From Polyangiaceae bacterium (GTDB lineage Bacteria; Myxococcota_A; Polyangia; Polyangiales; Polyangiaceae): 41,430 nucleotides of DNA. Positions 8,029-16,853 of this stretch are shown here, in pieces. The stretch is from contig JAICQO010000061.1 of NCBI GenBank assembly GCA_025937835.1, forward strand, positions 1 through 41,430, written 5' to 3'. A program made the position numbers and the translations under genes. The notes beneath the pieces are model-generated. The model saw only the letters and a list, made by a program, of their open reading frames with translations. It did no database searches and had not been told where the DNA came from. Within the stretch, counting starts at the first letter, position 1. Each line of letters begins with the position of its first letter.

Positions 8029-8874
8029 TCACGGTTTGACGAACTTCAGCACGAAGCGGTCGCTGGTCCCCCGGCGCTCCCCGACGGCGCGCGGTGACGT
8101 GCTCCAGTCCCGCGTGTCGGCCGCGTTCTTCAGGAAATCAGCCTCGGCCTCGAGCCGGAAGCCCGCCGCCAGGACTTCCTTCTTCAACAGCGGCTCCTCG
8201 ATGCGGTGCAAGGTCTCGACGTCGGCCAGGCCAGTGCCGGCCTTGGCGCTGTGGTCCACCACCAGGTACACGCCGCCCGGTCGCAGCGCGCGGAAGATCG
8301 CGGCGTTCATCTTGGCGCGGTCGACCTTTTGCCAGACGGCATCGTGGTAGAACATCACCAGAAACACCGCGTCCAGGTTGGTAGCTTCGGGCGGTAGCGG
8401 ATCATCGAGCTCGCGATCGACGCGCGTGACGTTGGCCATCACGGGCTTCAGCAGCCGCTCGCTCCACGGCTGCTCGGCGAAGCGCTTCAGGACGAACGGG
8501 CTGTTCTGGCCGTAGACGCGGCCGTTCGGACCGACGACGCGCGCCAAGAGCTCGGCGGTGTAGCCACCCCCGGCCTGGAGCTCCGCCACGCGCTGGCCAG
8601 TGCTCACGCCGGCGAAGCGCAAGAGCTCGACGGGCTTGCGCCCGGCGTCGAGCGCGCGATCGTCCGCGCTGCGATCGCTCGCCGCGACGGCGCTCTCGAT
8701 CGGATCGCTCGCGGGAGCGGCCGGCGCGGCTTGCGCGGTCGGCTCGGAAGCGGGCGGTGCCGTGCTGGGGAGGGGCCGCGCTGGCGGCGCGACTGGCTCG
8801 GGCTGCGCGGACATGGCGCAGCCGGCGAGCAGACACAGGATGGAGAGCGACCCGAACAACCGATGAATCCGCAT
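8029..8874 (-). CDS. Lipoprotein with class I SAM-methyltransferase fold (COG4798-like)
   Basis: This is a 281-residue protein. Residues 1-19 form a lipoprotein signal (hydrophobic core, LLAGC with Cys19), and a Pro/Ala-rich linker runs to about residue 65. The remainder is a Rossmann-type methyltransferase: RKPVELLRFAGV, motif I AELQAGGGYTAE (about 95-107), then a segment after GRVYGQN, and an LDAVFLVMFYHD acidic loop. This layout matches predicted methyltransferases of the COG4798 type, which often carry signal peptides. The substrate is unknown. A SAM enzyme outside the cytoplasm is odd because no SAM supply is known there; the fold may have another job. The gene lies 47 nt downstream of the dehydrogenase gene on the same strand and converges with the Tos1-like gene. 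Confidence 0.85.
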   Translation of the reverse strand: MRIHRLFGSLSILCLLAGCAMSAQPEPVAPPARPLPSTAPPASEPTAQAAPAAPASDPIESAVAASDRSADDRALDAGRKPVELLRFAGVSTGQRVAELQAGGGYTAELLARVVGPNGRVYGQNSPFVLKRFAEQPWSERLLKPVMANVTRVDRELDDPLPPEATNLDAVFLVMFYHDAVWQKVDRAKMNAAIFRALRPGGVYLVVDHSAKAGTGLADVETLHRIEEPLLKKEVLAAGFRLEAEADFLKNAADTRDWSTSPRAVGERRGTSDRFVLKFVKP

Positions 8875-8921
8875 GGCCGCGAAGCTACCGCCAGATCAGC
8901 GCGGCATCGAGATCAAAGCGC

Positions 8922-9797
8922 TCAGAGGTTGATGCCCGCGGCGCTCTCGAGCGCGCGGATCACCGCCGCGATGTCCTGGCCGCCGAGCCCCTGAGCGCGC
9001 GCGGACTGAAACACCTCGCGGATCGCGGCCAGGCCGGGCAGCGGCGTGGGCTGGGCCGCGGCCTCGGCGAGCATCAGGTTCTGATCTTTCACGAGCAGAT
9101 CGATGCTGAACTGGGTGTCGAAATTGCGATCGCGGATCGCCGGCCCCTTGAAGGCGTAGTACGGCGACTGAAAGCCGGAAGCGGCGATCACCTCGAGCAC
9201 CTTGTCGACCTCGAGGCCGCCCTTGCGCGCCACGAGCAGACCCTCGCACAAACCTTCGAGCATGAACGAGATCAGCGTGTTGCCGACGAGCTTCATCAGC
9301 GCGCCATGGCCCGCTATCCCGCAGTAGATGGCGCGCGTGCCCATCGCGAGCAGGATCGGCTCGAGCCGCGCATGCACCTCGGCAGGGCCACCGGTCATGA
9401 ACAAGAGCGTGCCGTTCTCGGCGGCGAGCTTGGAGCCGGTGACCGGCGCCTCGAGCATGGCGGCGCCCTTTTCGGCAAAGGCGAGCGCTGCCCGGCGCAC
9501 GAGCTCGGGAGAAACCGTGCTGCATTCGACGTAGGAAAATCCGGCGCGAGCGGCGGCCAGCACGCCGTCCTCGGCAAACACGACGCGCTCCACGGCCGCT
9601 GGATCGGCGACGCAGCTGACGACGACGTCGGATTGCTCCGCGAGCGCGCGCGGCGACTCTGCGGTGGGGAGGCCTACGGCGCGCGCTCGTTCTCTGCTGC
9701 GGTTCCAGACGCGCACCGCGTAGCCACGCCGGGCGAGGTTCTTCGCCATGCCGGAGCCCATGATGCCGAGACCGACGAAGCCGATGCGGGGTTGCAT
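8922..9797 (-). CDS. NAD(P)-dependent beta-hydroxyacid dehydrogenase (GLYR/HIBADH family)
   Basis: This 291-residue enzyme, of the usual family length, belongs to the 3-hydroxyisobutyrate dehydrogenase group, which reduces or oxidises small beta-hydroxy or semialdehyde acids. The N-terminal Rossmann motif is GFVGLGIMGSGMAKNL (residues 6-21). The substrate motif ECSTVSPE follows about 115 residues later. The catalytic lysine lies in GHGALMKLVGNTLI near residue 170. The helical C-terminal domain is complete. The form is closest to the glyoxylate/succinic semialdehyde reductase branch; the exact substrate cannot be read from sequence. Only 19 nt separate its start from the crcB stop, so joint transcription is likely. 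Confidence 0.9.
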   Translation of the reverse strand: MQPRIGFVGLGIMGSGMAKNLARRGYAVRVWNRSRERARAVGLPTAESPRALAEQSDVVVSCVADPAAVERVVFAEDGVLAAARAGFSYVECSTVSPELVRRAALAFAEKGAAMLEAPVTGSKLAAENGTLLFMTGGPAEVHARLEPILLAMGTRAIYCGIAGHGALMKLVGNTLISFMLEGLCEGLLVARKGGLEVDKVLEVIAASGFQSPYYAFKGPAIRDRNFDTQFSIDLLVKDQNLMLAEAAAQPTPLPGLAAIREVFQSARAQGLGGQDIAAVIRALESAAGINL

Positions 9798-9816
9798 GGA
9801 CGTGTTTTAGCTCCAC

Positions 9817-10203
9817 TCACGCGAGACGCGCAGCGAACCAGAACCCGAGCAGACCTGCGAGCAAACACCCGGCGTTGGTCACGAACCAGTTCAAGACCGC
9901 GAGACCCGTCAGCCCGCTTTGAAACAAGTGACTGGTTTCGTAGTTGAAGCTCGAATACGTGGTGAGGCCGCCGAGAAACCCCGTAATCAGTAACCAGCGC
10001 GAGGCGGGGGAAAGCGCGCCTTGGGTGAACAGGTGCATCAGGCACGCCATCAGGAACGAGCCGGTCAGGTTCACCACGAGCGTCCCGAGCGGGTAGGCGC
10101 CCGTGGCTCGCGCGAGGGTCACCGAGATCAGGTAACGAGCGGCGCTTCCCGCGCCACCGCCGAGAAAAACCAGGAGAACGGGGGGCATTGTCCAGCTCAA
10201 CAC
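9817..10203 (-). CDS. crcB: Fluoride ion channel CrcB/Fluc
   Basis: CrcB is a small dual-topology membrane channel that exports fluoride. The 128 residues contain four hydrophobic segments and the family motifs: GGGAGSAARY near the start, GTLVVNLTGSF (the conserved Asn of the pore) and GFLGGLTTYSSFNYE (the Thr/Ser/Phe fluoride track). The listed start is GTG at 10203. An ATG five codons later (10188) is equally good for the fold, and neither has a clear ribosome site. The leader was read for a fluoride riboswitch and none was recognised. Confidence 0.93.
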   Translation of the reverse strand: MLSWTMPPVLLVFLGGGAGSAARYLISVTLARATGAYPLGTLVVNLTGSFLMACLMHLFTQGALSPASRWLLITGFLGGLTTYSSFNYETSHLFQSGLTGLAVLNWFVTNAGCLLAGLLGFWFAARLA

Positions 10204-10290
10204 TTCTTAATGTTCGGCAGGGTACGAGCTTAAAGGTCGGGCGGCAGAGTCTTTTCGTGCGGTTCAGCTCGAGCCGCCGAAGGAGTCGAA

Positions 10291-10773
10291 ATGTTCGGAT
10301 TTTTGTTTGGTGCTGCCTGTCTGGCTGGTTTGTTCGCAGTGGGCCGCCGCGGCCACGGCCACTTTGGTGGCCACGGGCACTGGGGTCGGCGCGGCTGGGG
10401 TCGCGGCTTTGGTCATCACCACGGGTTCTCCCCGCTCCGCAGCGTGCTGGATCGGTTGGATACGACCCCGGGACAAGAAAAAGAGATCCGCGCGGCCATC
10501 GACGAGCTGACGGAGGAGGCGCGTGCTGCGCGCCGCGACTTTCGTGGAGCTCGTGAGGACGTGGCGCGGGTGATCCGCGAGCCGGAGATCCCGGAGGGCG
10601 CCTTCGAGTCCTTGATCCAGCGGCAGGACGAGACGCTTTCGCGGCTGCGCCAGGCAGGGCAGCGCGCGTTCCGCAGGATCCACGAGACGCTGGACGCCCG
10701 CCAGCGGGACCTGCTCGCGAACCTGGTCGAGTCGTGGGGCCCGGGCTTCTTCTGGTCCCGGACCGGCTGCTGA
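10291..10773 (+). CDS. His-rich CpxP/Spy-like periplasmic stress or metal sensor
   Basis: This is a 160-residue protein. Residues 1-17 are a hydrophobic export signal or anchor. Residues 18-46 are very rich in Gly, His, Arg and Trp (GHGHFGGHGHWGRRGWGRGF then HHHGF), a likely metal-binding stretch. Residues 50-150 form long charged helices with TPGQEKEIRAAIDEL and TLDARQRDLLANLVE segments typical of the CpxP/Spy/ZraP family, which hold periplasmic proteins or metal and tune a sensor kinase. An AAGGAG site precedes the ATG. The gene heads a run of small membrane protein, response regulator and histidine kinase, which supports a CpxP-like role. The ligand is not known. Confidence 0.8.
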   Translation: MFGFLFGAACLAGLFAVGRRGHGHFGGHGHWGRRGWGRGFGHHHGFSPLRSVLDRLDTTPGQEKEIRAAIDELTEEARAARRDFRGAREDVARVIREPEIPEGAFESLIQRQDETLSRLRQAGQRAFRRIHETLDARQRDLLANLVESWGPGFFWSRTGC

Positions 10774-10785
10774 AAGGAGACGAAG

Positions 10786-10983
10786 ATGGGACGCTACCTG
10801 TTGATGGGACTTCTGGCGTTCGGCGCGATCGCGGGCTTCGGCTCGGGGTTCGCCCGGATATATCACCACCGCCACGGCGACTCGTGCGAGTTCCGCGGCG
10901 TGGAGCGGCGCGCAGCCGAGGCCTGCACCCGCGCCGCGCTGGACGTGCTCGAGGAACGCCGAACCTCCGCGCAAAATCGTTGA
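10786..10983 (+). CDS. Small membrane protein of the sensor operon
   Basis: This is a 65-residue protein. It has one hydrophobic segment (residues 3-23), then HHRHGDSCEF and a charged helix with a second Cys. A strong AAAGGAG site overlaps the stop of the CpxP-like gene; the spacing is 12 nt. No family was recognised. His and Cys after the membrane span could bind metal, in keeping with its neighbour. It is probably translated together with that gene. Confidence 0.7.
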   Translation: MGRYLLMGLLAFGAIAGFGSGFARIYHHRHGDSCEFRGVERRAAEACTRAALDVLEERRTSAQNR

Positions 10984-11011
10984 TAGACTCGGCACCCGCG
11001 CGGCCGAAACC

Positions 11012-11686
11012 ATGACGTTACGGATCCTGATCGTCGATGACGACGCCCGCCTGTTCGAGCTGCTCCAGAGCTACCTCGAGCCCAACGGCGTCGTCTCGGT
11101 GCACGCCGAGAACGGGCGCCGCGGGCTCGAAGCGCTCGCGGCGTCGGCGTTCGACGCGGTGCTGCTCGACGTGATGATGCCGGAGCTCGACGGGTTGAAG
11201 ACGCTCCAGAAGATCCGCGACCAGAGCCGCGTGCCCGTGATCATGCTCACGGCCAAGGGCGACGAGACCGATCGCGTGGTTGGGCTCGAGATGGGCGCCG
11301 ACGACTACCTGGCCAAGCCGTTCAGCCCGCGCGAGCTCCTGGCCCGCTTGCGCGCCGTGCTGCGGCGTACCGAGCTCGCGACCGAGAAGGAGCGGCTCTC
11401 CGTCGGCGAGGTGAGCGCGGATCTCGGTAGCCGGCGCGTCAGCGTCGGCGAACGCGAGGTCGAGGTGACAGGGCTCGAGTTCGACCTGCTCGTGGCGTTG
11501 ATGCGACGGGCGGGCCGCGTGGTGCCGCGCGCGGCGTTGCTCGAGCTCGCCGGGCGCAGCGACGTCAACGTCAACGATCGCGCGGTCGATGTGCACATCT
11601 CGCATCTCAGAAAGAAGCTGGGGGACGACCCGCCGCGCTGGATCAAGACCGTGCGCGGCGTCGGCTACACGATGGCAAAGGCGTGA
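11012..11686 (+). CDS. OmpR/PhoB-type response regulator (CpxR-like)
   Basis: The protein has 224 residues, the normal length. The receiver domain covers residues 3-115 with the acidic pocket D9-D11, phospho-acceptor D53 in LLDVMMPELDG, T80 and K102. The winged-helix DNA-binding domain covers about 125-223, with VNVNDRAVDVHISHLRKKLG and the closing VRGVGYTM. Its last codon overlaps the start of the histidine kinase (GTGA), so the two are translationally coupled. With the CpxP-like gene two places upstream, the layout resembles Cpx envelope-stress systems; target genes are unknown, but autoregulation is likely. Confidence 0.95.
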   Translation: MTLRILIVDDDARLFELLQSYLEPNGVVSVHAENGRRGLEALAASAFDAVLLDVMMPELDGLKTLQKIRDQSRVPVIMLTAKGDETDRVVGLEMGADDYLAKPFSPRELLARLRAVLRRTELATEKERLSVGEVSADLGSRRVSVGEREVEVTGLEFDLLVALMRRAGRVVPRAALLELAGRSDVNVNDRAVDVHISHLRKKLGDDPPRWIKTVRGVGYTMAKA

Positions 11687-13053
11687 GGCACGGCCGGCGC
11701 TTCCGCGGCTTTCAGGGCTTCCACGGCGGGCACGGGCACGGGCACGGCGCGGAGGGCTGGGCGGGGCTGCATCTCAGGTTTCGGTTGCAACGCCAGCTGT
11801 TCTGGTGGGCGGGGATCACCATCTTGCTCACGGGCGCGGTCACGGTCGGCGTGTTGCACCTGGTGGCGGAAGAGAGCCCCTTCCGCGGCGGCTTCGAGGA
11901 AACCGCGATGGCCTTCGTCGGCAGCCGCTTCGAGGACGCCTGGGAGCGACCGGATGCGCGGCGCGCCCTCTCGCGCGAGCTCGCCGAGCGCTTCCACGTG
12001 AGCGTGCGGGTGTCCGACGCCGAAGGACGGACGCTCGAGCGATTCGGAGGCAGCTGTTACTACTCTGCCCCAGAGATCGACGTGGTGCGTGCGGGGCACC
12101 AGGTCGGGCGGGTGCAGCTGTGCCTCGAGCGCGGCGCGCGCTTCCGCGGCCTGATGCCGCTCGCCGGGCTGTTCGCGGCCGTGTTCACGCTGTGGGCCGC
12201 CTCCGCCTGGTTTGCGCGGAAGCTCTCGCGGCCGTTCATCGATCTGGTGCGCGTCACGCGCGAGATCGGCGAGGGCAAACTGTCGGCGCGGATGCGGCTC
12301 GGTCGCCACGGCTCGGGCGAGGCAGCGGTGCTGGCCGAGGCGATCAACGACATGGCCTCGCGCATCGAACGGCAGATCGAGGATCAGCGCGAGCTGTTGG
12401 CGGCCGTGTCGCACGAGCTCCGGAGCCCGCTGACGCGGCTGCGCGTCTTGGTGGAGCTGGCGGACGAGCAGGGCGACAGCGTCGAGACGCGCCGTAAAAT
12501 CGAGCGCGAAGTGATCGAGATCGACGAGCTGGTGGGCAAGCTGCTCGCGAGCTCCCGGCTCGACTTCGAGACCCTCGACTTTCAGCGGCTCGACGCCCGC
12601 GACGTCGCGCTCCGGGCGCTCGAGCGCGCCGGTCTCGATTCGAGCCTGCTCGAAGCCCCGGCCGAAGGGCTGTCCTTCGACGGCGACGCCACGCTGATCG
12701 CGCGTGCGCTAGGAAACTTGCTGGAGAACGCGGCGCGCCACGCCGGTAAGGCCGAGCGGCTCGTGGTCTCGGGCGGCGCGGGCGGCGTCCGGTTCGAAGT
12801 GCTGGACGGCGGCCCGGGGTTCAGCGAAGCCGCGCGAACCCGAGCTTTCGACCCCTTTTTCCGGGGCTCCTCGCGAGAAACGCCCGCGCACGACGGCGGC
12901 GCGCTCGGCCTCGGTCTATCGCTCGTGGCGCGCATCGCTCGCGCGCACGGCGGCCGCGCCTTTGCCGAGAACCGCCAGAACCGCGAGAGCGGCGGTGGCG
13001 CGCGCGTCGTGCTCGAGCTTCCCAAATCGCGCGGCCAAACGCTCGGGCATTGA
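11683..13053 (+). CDS. Membrane sensor histidine kinase with His-rich N-terminus (CpxA-like)
   Basis: This is a 456-residue protein. The start GTG at 11683 overlaps the regulator stop by 4 nt. The cytoplasmic N-terminus is His/Gly-rich (residues 10-22, HGGHGHGHG type). Membrane segments lie at about 40-62 and 158-178, enclosing a short periplasmic sensor domain of about 95 residues with two Cys. A HAMP domain (179-231) follows. The HisKA motif AVSHELRSPLTRLR carries phospho-acceptor H244. The ATPase domain has the N-box GNLLENAARH (N345, N349), DGGPGF (375-380) and GLGLGLSL-type G2. All catalytic parts are present. A His-rich tail in both the kinase and the CpxP-like protein points to a metal cue, which is inference. 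Confidence 0.93.
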   Translation: MRHGRRFRGFQGFHGGHGHGHGAEGWAGLHLRFRLQRQLFWWAGITILLTGAVTVGVLHLVAEESPFRGGFEETAMAFVGSRFEDAWERPDARRALSRELAERFHVSVRVSDAEGRTLERFGGSCYYSAPEIDVVRAGHQVGRVQLCLERGARFRGLMPLAGLFAAVFTLWAASAWFARKLSRPFIDLVRVTREIGEGKLSARMRLGRHGSGEAAVLAEAINDMASRIERQIEDQRELLAAVSHELRSPLTRLRVLVELADEQGDSVETRRKIEREVIEIDELVGKLLASSRLDFETLDFQRLDARDVALRALERAGLDSSLLEAPAEGLSFDGDATLIARALGNLLENAARHAGKAERLVVSGGAGGVRFEVLDGGPGFSEAARTRAFDPFFRGSSRETPAHDGGALGLGLSLVARIARAHGGRAFAENRQNRESGGGARVVLELPKSRGQTLGH

Positions 13054-13087
13054 CTCCCCCAGGGCTGGGCGGTAGGCCCCTCGGGCT

Positions 13088-14320
13088 TTGGCCCTGATTG
13101 TCCAGAAATACGGTGGTACCTCGGTCGCGAACCCGGAGCGCATGCGCGTCGTCTCGGAGCGCGCGCTCAAGACGCAGGCCGAGGGACACCAGGTCGTCAT
13201 GATCGTGAGCGCGATGGCCGGCGAGACCAACCGGTTGCTCGCGCTCGCGCACTCCATCTCGCCGACGCCCGACATGCGCGAGATGGACTCGCTGGCCTCG
13301 ACCGGCGAACAGGTGAGCGCCGCGCTGGTCGCCATGACGATCCAGACGCTGGGCGGGCAGGCCCGGAGCTTGCTCGGTCACCAGATCAAGGTCCAGACCG
13401 ACGCGGCCTTCACCAAGGCCCGCATCCACAACATCGATGCCACGCGCATCCTGCAGACGGTGAAGGACGGCAAGGTGGCCGTGATCGCCGGCTTTCAGGG
13501 CGTGGACGCCGAGGGCAACATCACGACCCTGGGCCGCGGCGGCTCGGACACCACGGCCGTGGCGATCGCGGCCGCGATCCAGGCCGACGTTTGCGAGATC
13601 TACACCGACGTCGACGGCGTCTACACGACCGACCCGAACATCGTGCCCACGGCACGCAAGATTGACCGCATCAGCTACGAAGAAATGCTCGAGCTGGCAT
13701 CGCTCGGCGCCAAAGTGCTCCAGATCCGCTCGGTGGAGGTTGCCATGAAGTACGGAGTTCCGGTTCACGTTCGTTCTTCCTTCAGCGATCGCACGGGCAC
13801 CATGGTGGTCGGCGAGGAGGGCCTGGAGAGCGTCGTCGTCGCGGGCGTCGCCTACGACAAGGGCGAGGCCAAGGTTCAGCTGGTCGGCGCCGACGACAAG
13901 CCCGGCGTCGTCGCCAAGATCTTCGGGATGCTGGCGGAGAAGAACGTCCAGGTGGACATGATCATCCAGAGCCCCTCCCGCGGCGGGGACTCGCGCACGG
14001 ACGTGACCTTCACCGTGGCCAAGACCGACCTGCCGCGCGTGAAGGACCTGATCGAGGACTCGGCCAAGGGCGTGGGCGCGCGCGTCGAGTACGACGCCGA
14101 CATCGCCAAGGTGTCGATCGTCGGGCTCGGCATGCGCTCGCACGCGGGCATCGCCGCCAAGACCTTCGGCCTGCTCGCCGCCGAGGGCATCAACATCCAG
14201 GCGATCAGCACCAGCGAGATCAAGATCTCCTGCATCATCGCCGCCAAGTACACCGAGCTCGCGGTCCGCACGCTGCACGAGGGCTTCGGCCTCGATCGCG
14301 GCACCGGCGCCGAAAGCTGA
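13088..14320 (+). CDS. lysC: Aspartate kinase
   Basis: Aspartate kinase phosphorylates aspartate, the first step toward lysine, threonine, methionine and diaminopimelate. The 410 residues match monofunctional enzymes. KYGGTS (residues 7-12) is the phosphate-binding start, [15 protein letters not shown] lies near 148-162, and [12 protein letters not shown] follows. Two ACT regulatory domains fill about 265-405 ([21 protein letters not shown] and [19 protein letters not shown] regions), so feedback control by lysine or threonine is expected. The start is TTG at 13088, because the fold begins with the very next residues and no ATG or GTG lies close by. No clear ribosome site precedes it. Confidence 0.96.
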   Translation: MALIVQKYGGTSVANPERMRVVSERALKTQAEGHQVVMIVSAMAGETNRLLALAHSISPTPDMREMDSLASTGEQVSAALVAMTIQTLGGQARSLLGHQIKVQTDAAFTKARIHNIDATRILQTVKDGKVAVIAGFQGVDAEGNITTLGRGGSDTTAVAIAAAIQADVCEIYTDVDGVYTTDPNIVPTARKIDRISYEEMLELASLGAKVLQIRSVEVAMKYGVPVHVRSSFSDRTGTMVVGEEGLESVVVAGVAYDKGEAKVQLVGADDKPGVVAKIFGMLAEKNVQVDMIIQSPSRGGDSRTDVTFTVAKTDLPRVKDLIEDSAKGVGARVEYDADIAKVSIVGLGMRSHAGIAAKTFGLLAAEGINIQAISTSEIKISCIIAAKYTELAVRTLHEGFGLDRGTGAES

Positions 14321-14345
14321 TCCGCCGAACCGACCCACGGGGCGC

Positions 14346-14597
14346 GTGACTGACTCCGAAGACGGTTCGGGGAGGCCTTCGGGGAAGGGAACCTACCTCC
14401 CGCCGCCCCCGTCGGCCGACGAGGCGCCGAGCGGAGAGGTGCGCGTTCCGCGCGTGGCCAAGCCCTCTCCGCAGCTCGAGGCGTTCGTCAGCGACCCGCG
14501 CAACTTACGCAAACGCAGGCGCATCGACCCGTGGATGGTGCTGGTCGTGGTGATCGCGGTCGCTGCCGCGGTCGCGTATCTACTACGCTCGGCCTAG
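14346..14597 (+). CDS. Small tail-anchored membrane protein
   Basis: This is an 83-residue protein with a GTG start. It has a Pro/Ser/Asp-rich soluble part, then a basic patch (NLRKRRRIDP), and a single membrane helix (about 63-80) at the very C-terminus ending LLRSA. No family was recognised. It lies 25 nt after lysC, and its stop TAG shares one base with the GTG start of priA. It is therefore probably co-transcribed with both and may couple translation to priA. Confidence 0.65.
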   Translation: MTDSEDGSGRPSGKGTYLPPPPSADEAPSGEVRVPRVAKPSPQLEAFVSDPRNLRKRRRIDPWMVLVVVIAVAAAVAYLLRSA

Positions 14598-16816
14598 TGC
14601 TGCTCGCGCGCGTCGCCGTACCGGTGCCCCTCGGGCAGGCGTTCAGCTACGCCGTGCCGGCGGAGCTCGCCTCGAAGGTCGGGCGCGGCGCGCGCGTCTT
14701 GTGCGAGTTCGGCCGCCGGCGCGTGCTCGGAGTGGTGATCGACGTCGGCGAGCGGGAGCCCGACGTTTCGCCCGACAAGCTGAAGCCGATCGTCGCCGTC
14801 ACCGATGCCGAGCCGGTGTTTCCGGAAGAGCTGATGGCCTTCCTGCTCGAGCTGTCGCGCTACTACGTGGCGCCGATCGGCGAGGTGATGCAGCTCGCGC
14901 TGCCGGCGCTGGCGCGCTCGGCCGCGAGCCAGCTCGGCGACGTCTCGAAGGCAGCCAAGCTCGTGGGCCACGCCGTGCAGGTGGCGCGCGCCACGGGTGT
15001 GGAGCCGGAAAAGGCCTCCCCACGCGCTCGGGAGCTGTTGAAGCTGCTCACGGAGGCAGGCCCGACACCTCTCTCCGCGCTCGAAGAGAAGTTCTCGAGC
15101 GCCCGCAGCATGGTGAAGAAGCTGGTCGCGCTCGGCGCCGCGGCCATCGACGAACAAGAGCGGAACCTCGATCCGTTCTTCGCGAGCGACGTCCCACGCG
15201 ACGTTCCTCCGCAATTGACCGAGCCTCAAGCGGCCGCGGTGGCCGCAATCGTCGCGCGCATCGAGGGCGGCGGCGGCGCGCTGTTGCTGGACGGCGTGAC
15301 GGCTTCGGGAAAGACCGAGGTCTACCTGCGCGCGGTCGAGCGCTGCCTCTCGCTCGGGCGTGCGGCGATCGTGCTCGTGCCGGAGATCGCGCTCACCCCG
15401 CAGCTGGTGACGCGCTTTCGAGCGAGGATCGGCGACGAGATCGCGGTGCTACACAGCGGCCTCGGCGAACCACAGCGCCACTCGATGTGGAAGGCGCTGC
15501 GCAGCGGGCGCGTGCGGATCGCGGTCGGCGCGCGCTCCGCGTTGTTCGCGCCCGTGCCGAACCTGGGCCTTTTGTGCGTCGACGAGGAGCACGACGGGAG
15601 CTTCAAGCAGGAAGAGGGCGTGCGCTACAACGCGCGCGACATGGCGCTCTTGCGCGCGCACCGCGCCGCCGCGACTTGCGTGCTCGGCTCCGCCACGCCG
15701 TCGCTCGGCAGCCTGTGGCTGTCGCGGCAGGGCAAGCTCGAGCATTTGCGATTGCCGGCGCGCGCCCGCGCGGCCTCGATGTTGCCCGAGGTCGAAGTCG
15801 TCGACCTGCGCCGCACCGGGCCCGGTCCGGGCGGCGAGCGGTTGATCAGCGTGCGGCTCTACCGAGAGCTCGAGTCGGTGCTCGAGCGCAAACAGCAGGC
15901 GATCCTGTTCTTGAATCGGCGCGGCTTCTCGCCCAGCCTGATCTGCGACGACTGCGGGCAGATCGTCGAATGCCCGAACTGCTCGGTGGCGCTGACGCTG
16001 CACCGCGCGCGGGGGGAACGCCTGGTCTGCCACTACTGTGACCACGCCGCGCCGCGCCCCTCGACCTGCGCCGTGTGCAACCAGCCGGCGCTGCTCGAAG
16101 AGGGAGCCGGCACCGAGCGCATCGAGACCTATCTCGGCGCGCGCTTTCCCGAAGCCCGCGTGGCGCGCCTGGATCGCGACGTGGCAGCCGGCGCCAAGAG
16201 CAGCGCGATCCTCGAACGCATGCGCTCCGGCCAGATAGACATCCTGGTCGGCACGCAAATGGTCACCAAGGGCCACGATTTGCCGAACGTCACGCTCGTC
16301 GGCGTCTTGAACGCGGACTCGGCGCTGTCGTTACCGGACTTTCGCGCGGCCGAGCGGACGTTCCAGCTCCTGGTGCAGGTGTCCGGCCGCGCCGGTCGGG
16401 GCGACGCGCCGGGCCGCGTGCTGATCCAGACGCGCAAACCGGGGCACCCCGCCGTGGTCTGCGCCGCCCGCCACGAGGTGGAACGCTTCGTCGAGCTCGA
16501 GCTCGAGATGCGGAAAGAGCTCGAGTACCCGCCGTTTTCCAGGCTCGCGCTGGTGCGCTGCGACGCCGTCGAAGAAGCGCGCGCCAAGGACGTCGCTCTG
16601 CGCGCCGCCGAGCTTTCGCGGCGGGTCGAGGGAGTGCGCGTGCTCGGCCCCGCACCCGCGCCCATCCCACGCCTCCGCAACCGCTACCGTTTCCACGTCA
16701 TGCTCCGCGCCAATGACCGCCCGCCCCTGCGTCAGGCCTTGCTTGCGATCGCCCGCCACCCCTTCGACCGCAAAACCCGCGTCGCCCTCGACGTGGACCC
16801 CGTAAACATGCTCTAG
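14597..16816 (+). CDS. priA: Replication restart helicase PriA
   Basis: PriA recognises stalled replication forks and reloads the replisome. The 739 residues are the normal length. The N-terminal DNA-binding part begins ARVAVPVPLGQAFSY. The helicase core has Walker A GVTASGKTE (about 234-242), the DEEH Walker B box (near 328) and GSATPSLGS. The zinc-binding region (about 450-495) holds four CxxC pairs (CDDC, CPNC, CHYC, CAVC). Motifs VGTQMVTKGHD and QVSGRAGRGDAPG close the second helicase lobe. The GTG at 14597 is chosen: it overlaps the stop of the small gene before it, and the fold starts at once; a longer frame upstream would read through that gene. Confidence 0.96.
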   Translation: MLLARVAVPVPLGQAFSYAVPAELASKVGRGARVLCEFGRRRVLGVVIDVGEREPDVSPDKLKPIVAVTDAEPVFPEELMAFLLELSRYYVAPIGEVMQLALPALARSAASQLGDVSKAAKLVGHAVQVARATGVEPEKASPRARELLKLLTEAGPTPLSALEEKFSSARSMVKKLVALGAAAIDEQERNLDPFFASDVPRDVPPQLTEPQAAAVAAIVARIEGGGGALLLDGVTASGKTEVYLRAVERCLSLGRAAIVLVPEIALTPQLVTRFRARIGDEIAVLHSGLGEPQRHSMWKALRSGRVRIAVGARSALFAPVPNLGLLCVDEEHDGSFKQEEGVRYNARDMALLRAHRAAATCVLGSATPSLGSLWLSRQGKLEHLRLPARARAASMLPEVEVVDLRRTGPGPGGERLISVRLYRELESVLERKQQAILFLNRRGFSPSLICDDCGQIVECPNCSVALTLHRARGERLVCHYCDHAAPRPSTCAVCNQPALLEEGAGTERIETYLGARFPEARVARLDRDVAAGAKSSAILERMRSGQIDILVGTQMVTKGHDLPNVTLVGVLNADSALSLPDFRAAERTFQLLVQVSGRAGRGDAPGRVLIQTRKPGHPAVVCAARHEVERFVELELEMRKELEYPPFSRLALVRCDAVEEARAKDVALRAAELSRRVEGVRVLGPAPAPIPRLRNRYRFHVMLRANDRPPLRQALLAIARHPFDRKTRVALDVDPVNML

Positions 16817-16853
16817 CCGAGGGCGGACGGCTGATAGCCGATAGCTGAAATCC

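Noticed and set aside
10204-10290. Fluoride riboswitch before crcB
   Set aside because: The leader was read on the minus strand; the conserved riboswitch core was not recognised, and the space of 87 nt is shared with a divergent gene.
12821-14338. 505-codon minus-strand frame opposite lysC
   Set aside because: It lies antisense to aspartate kinase with no motif of its own.
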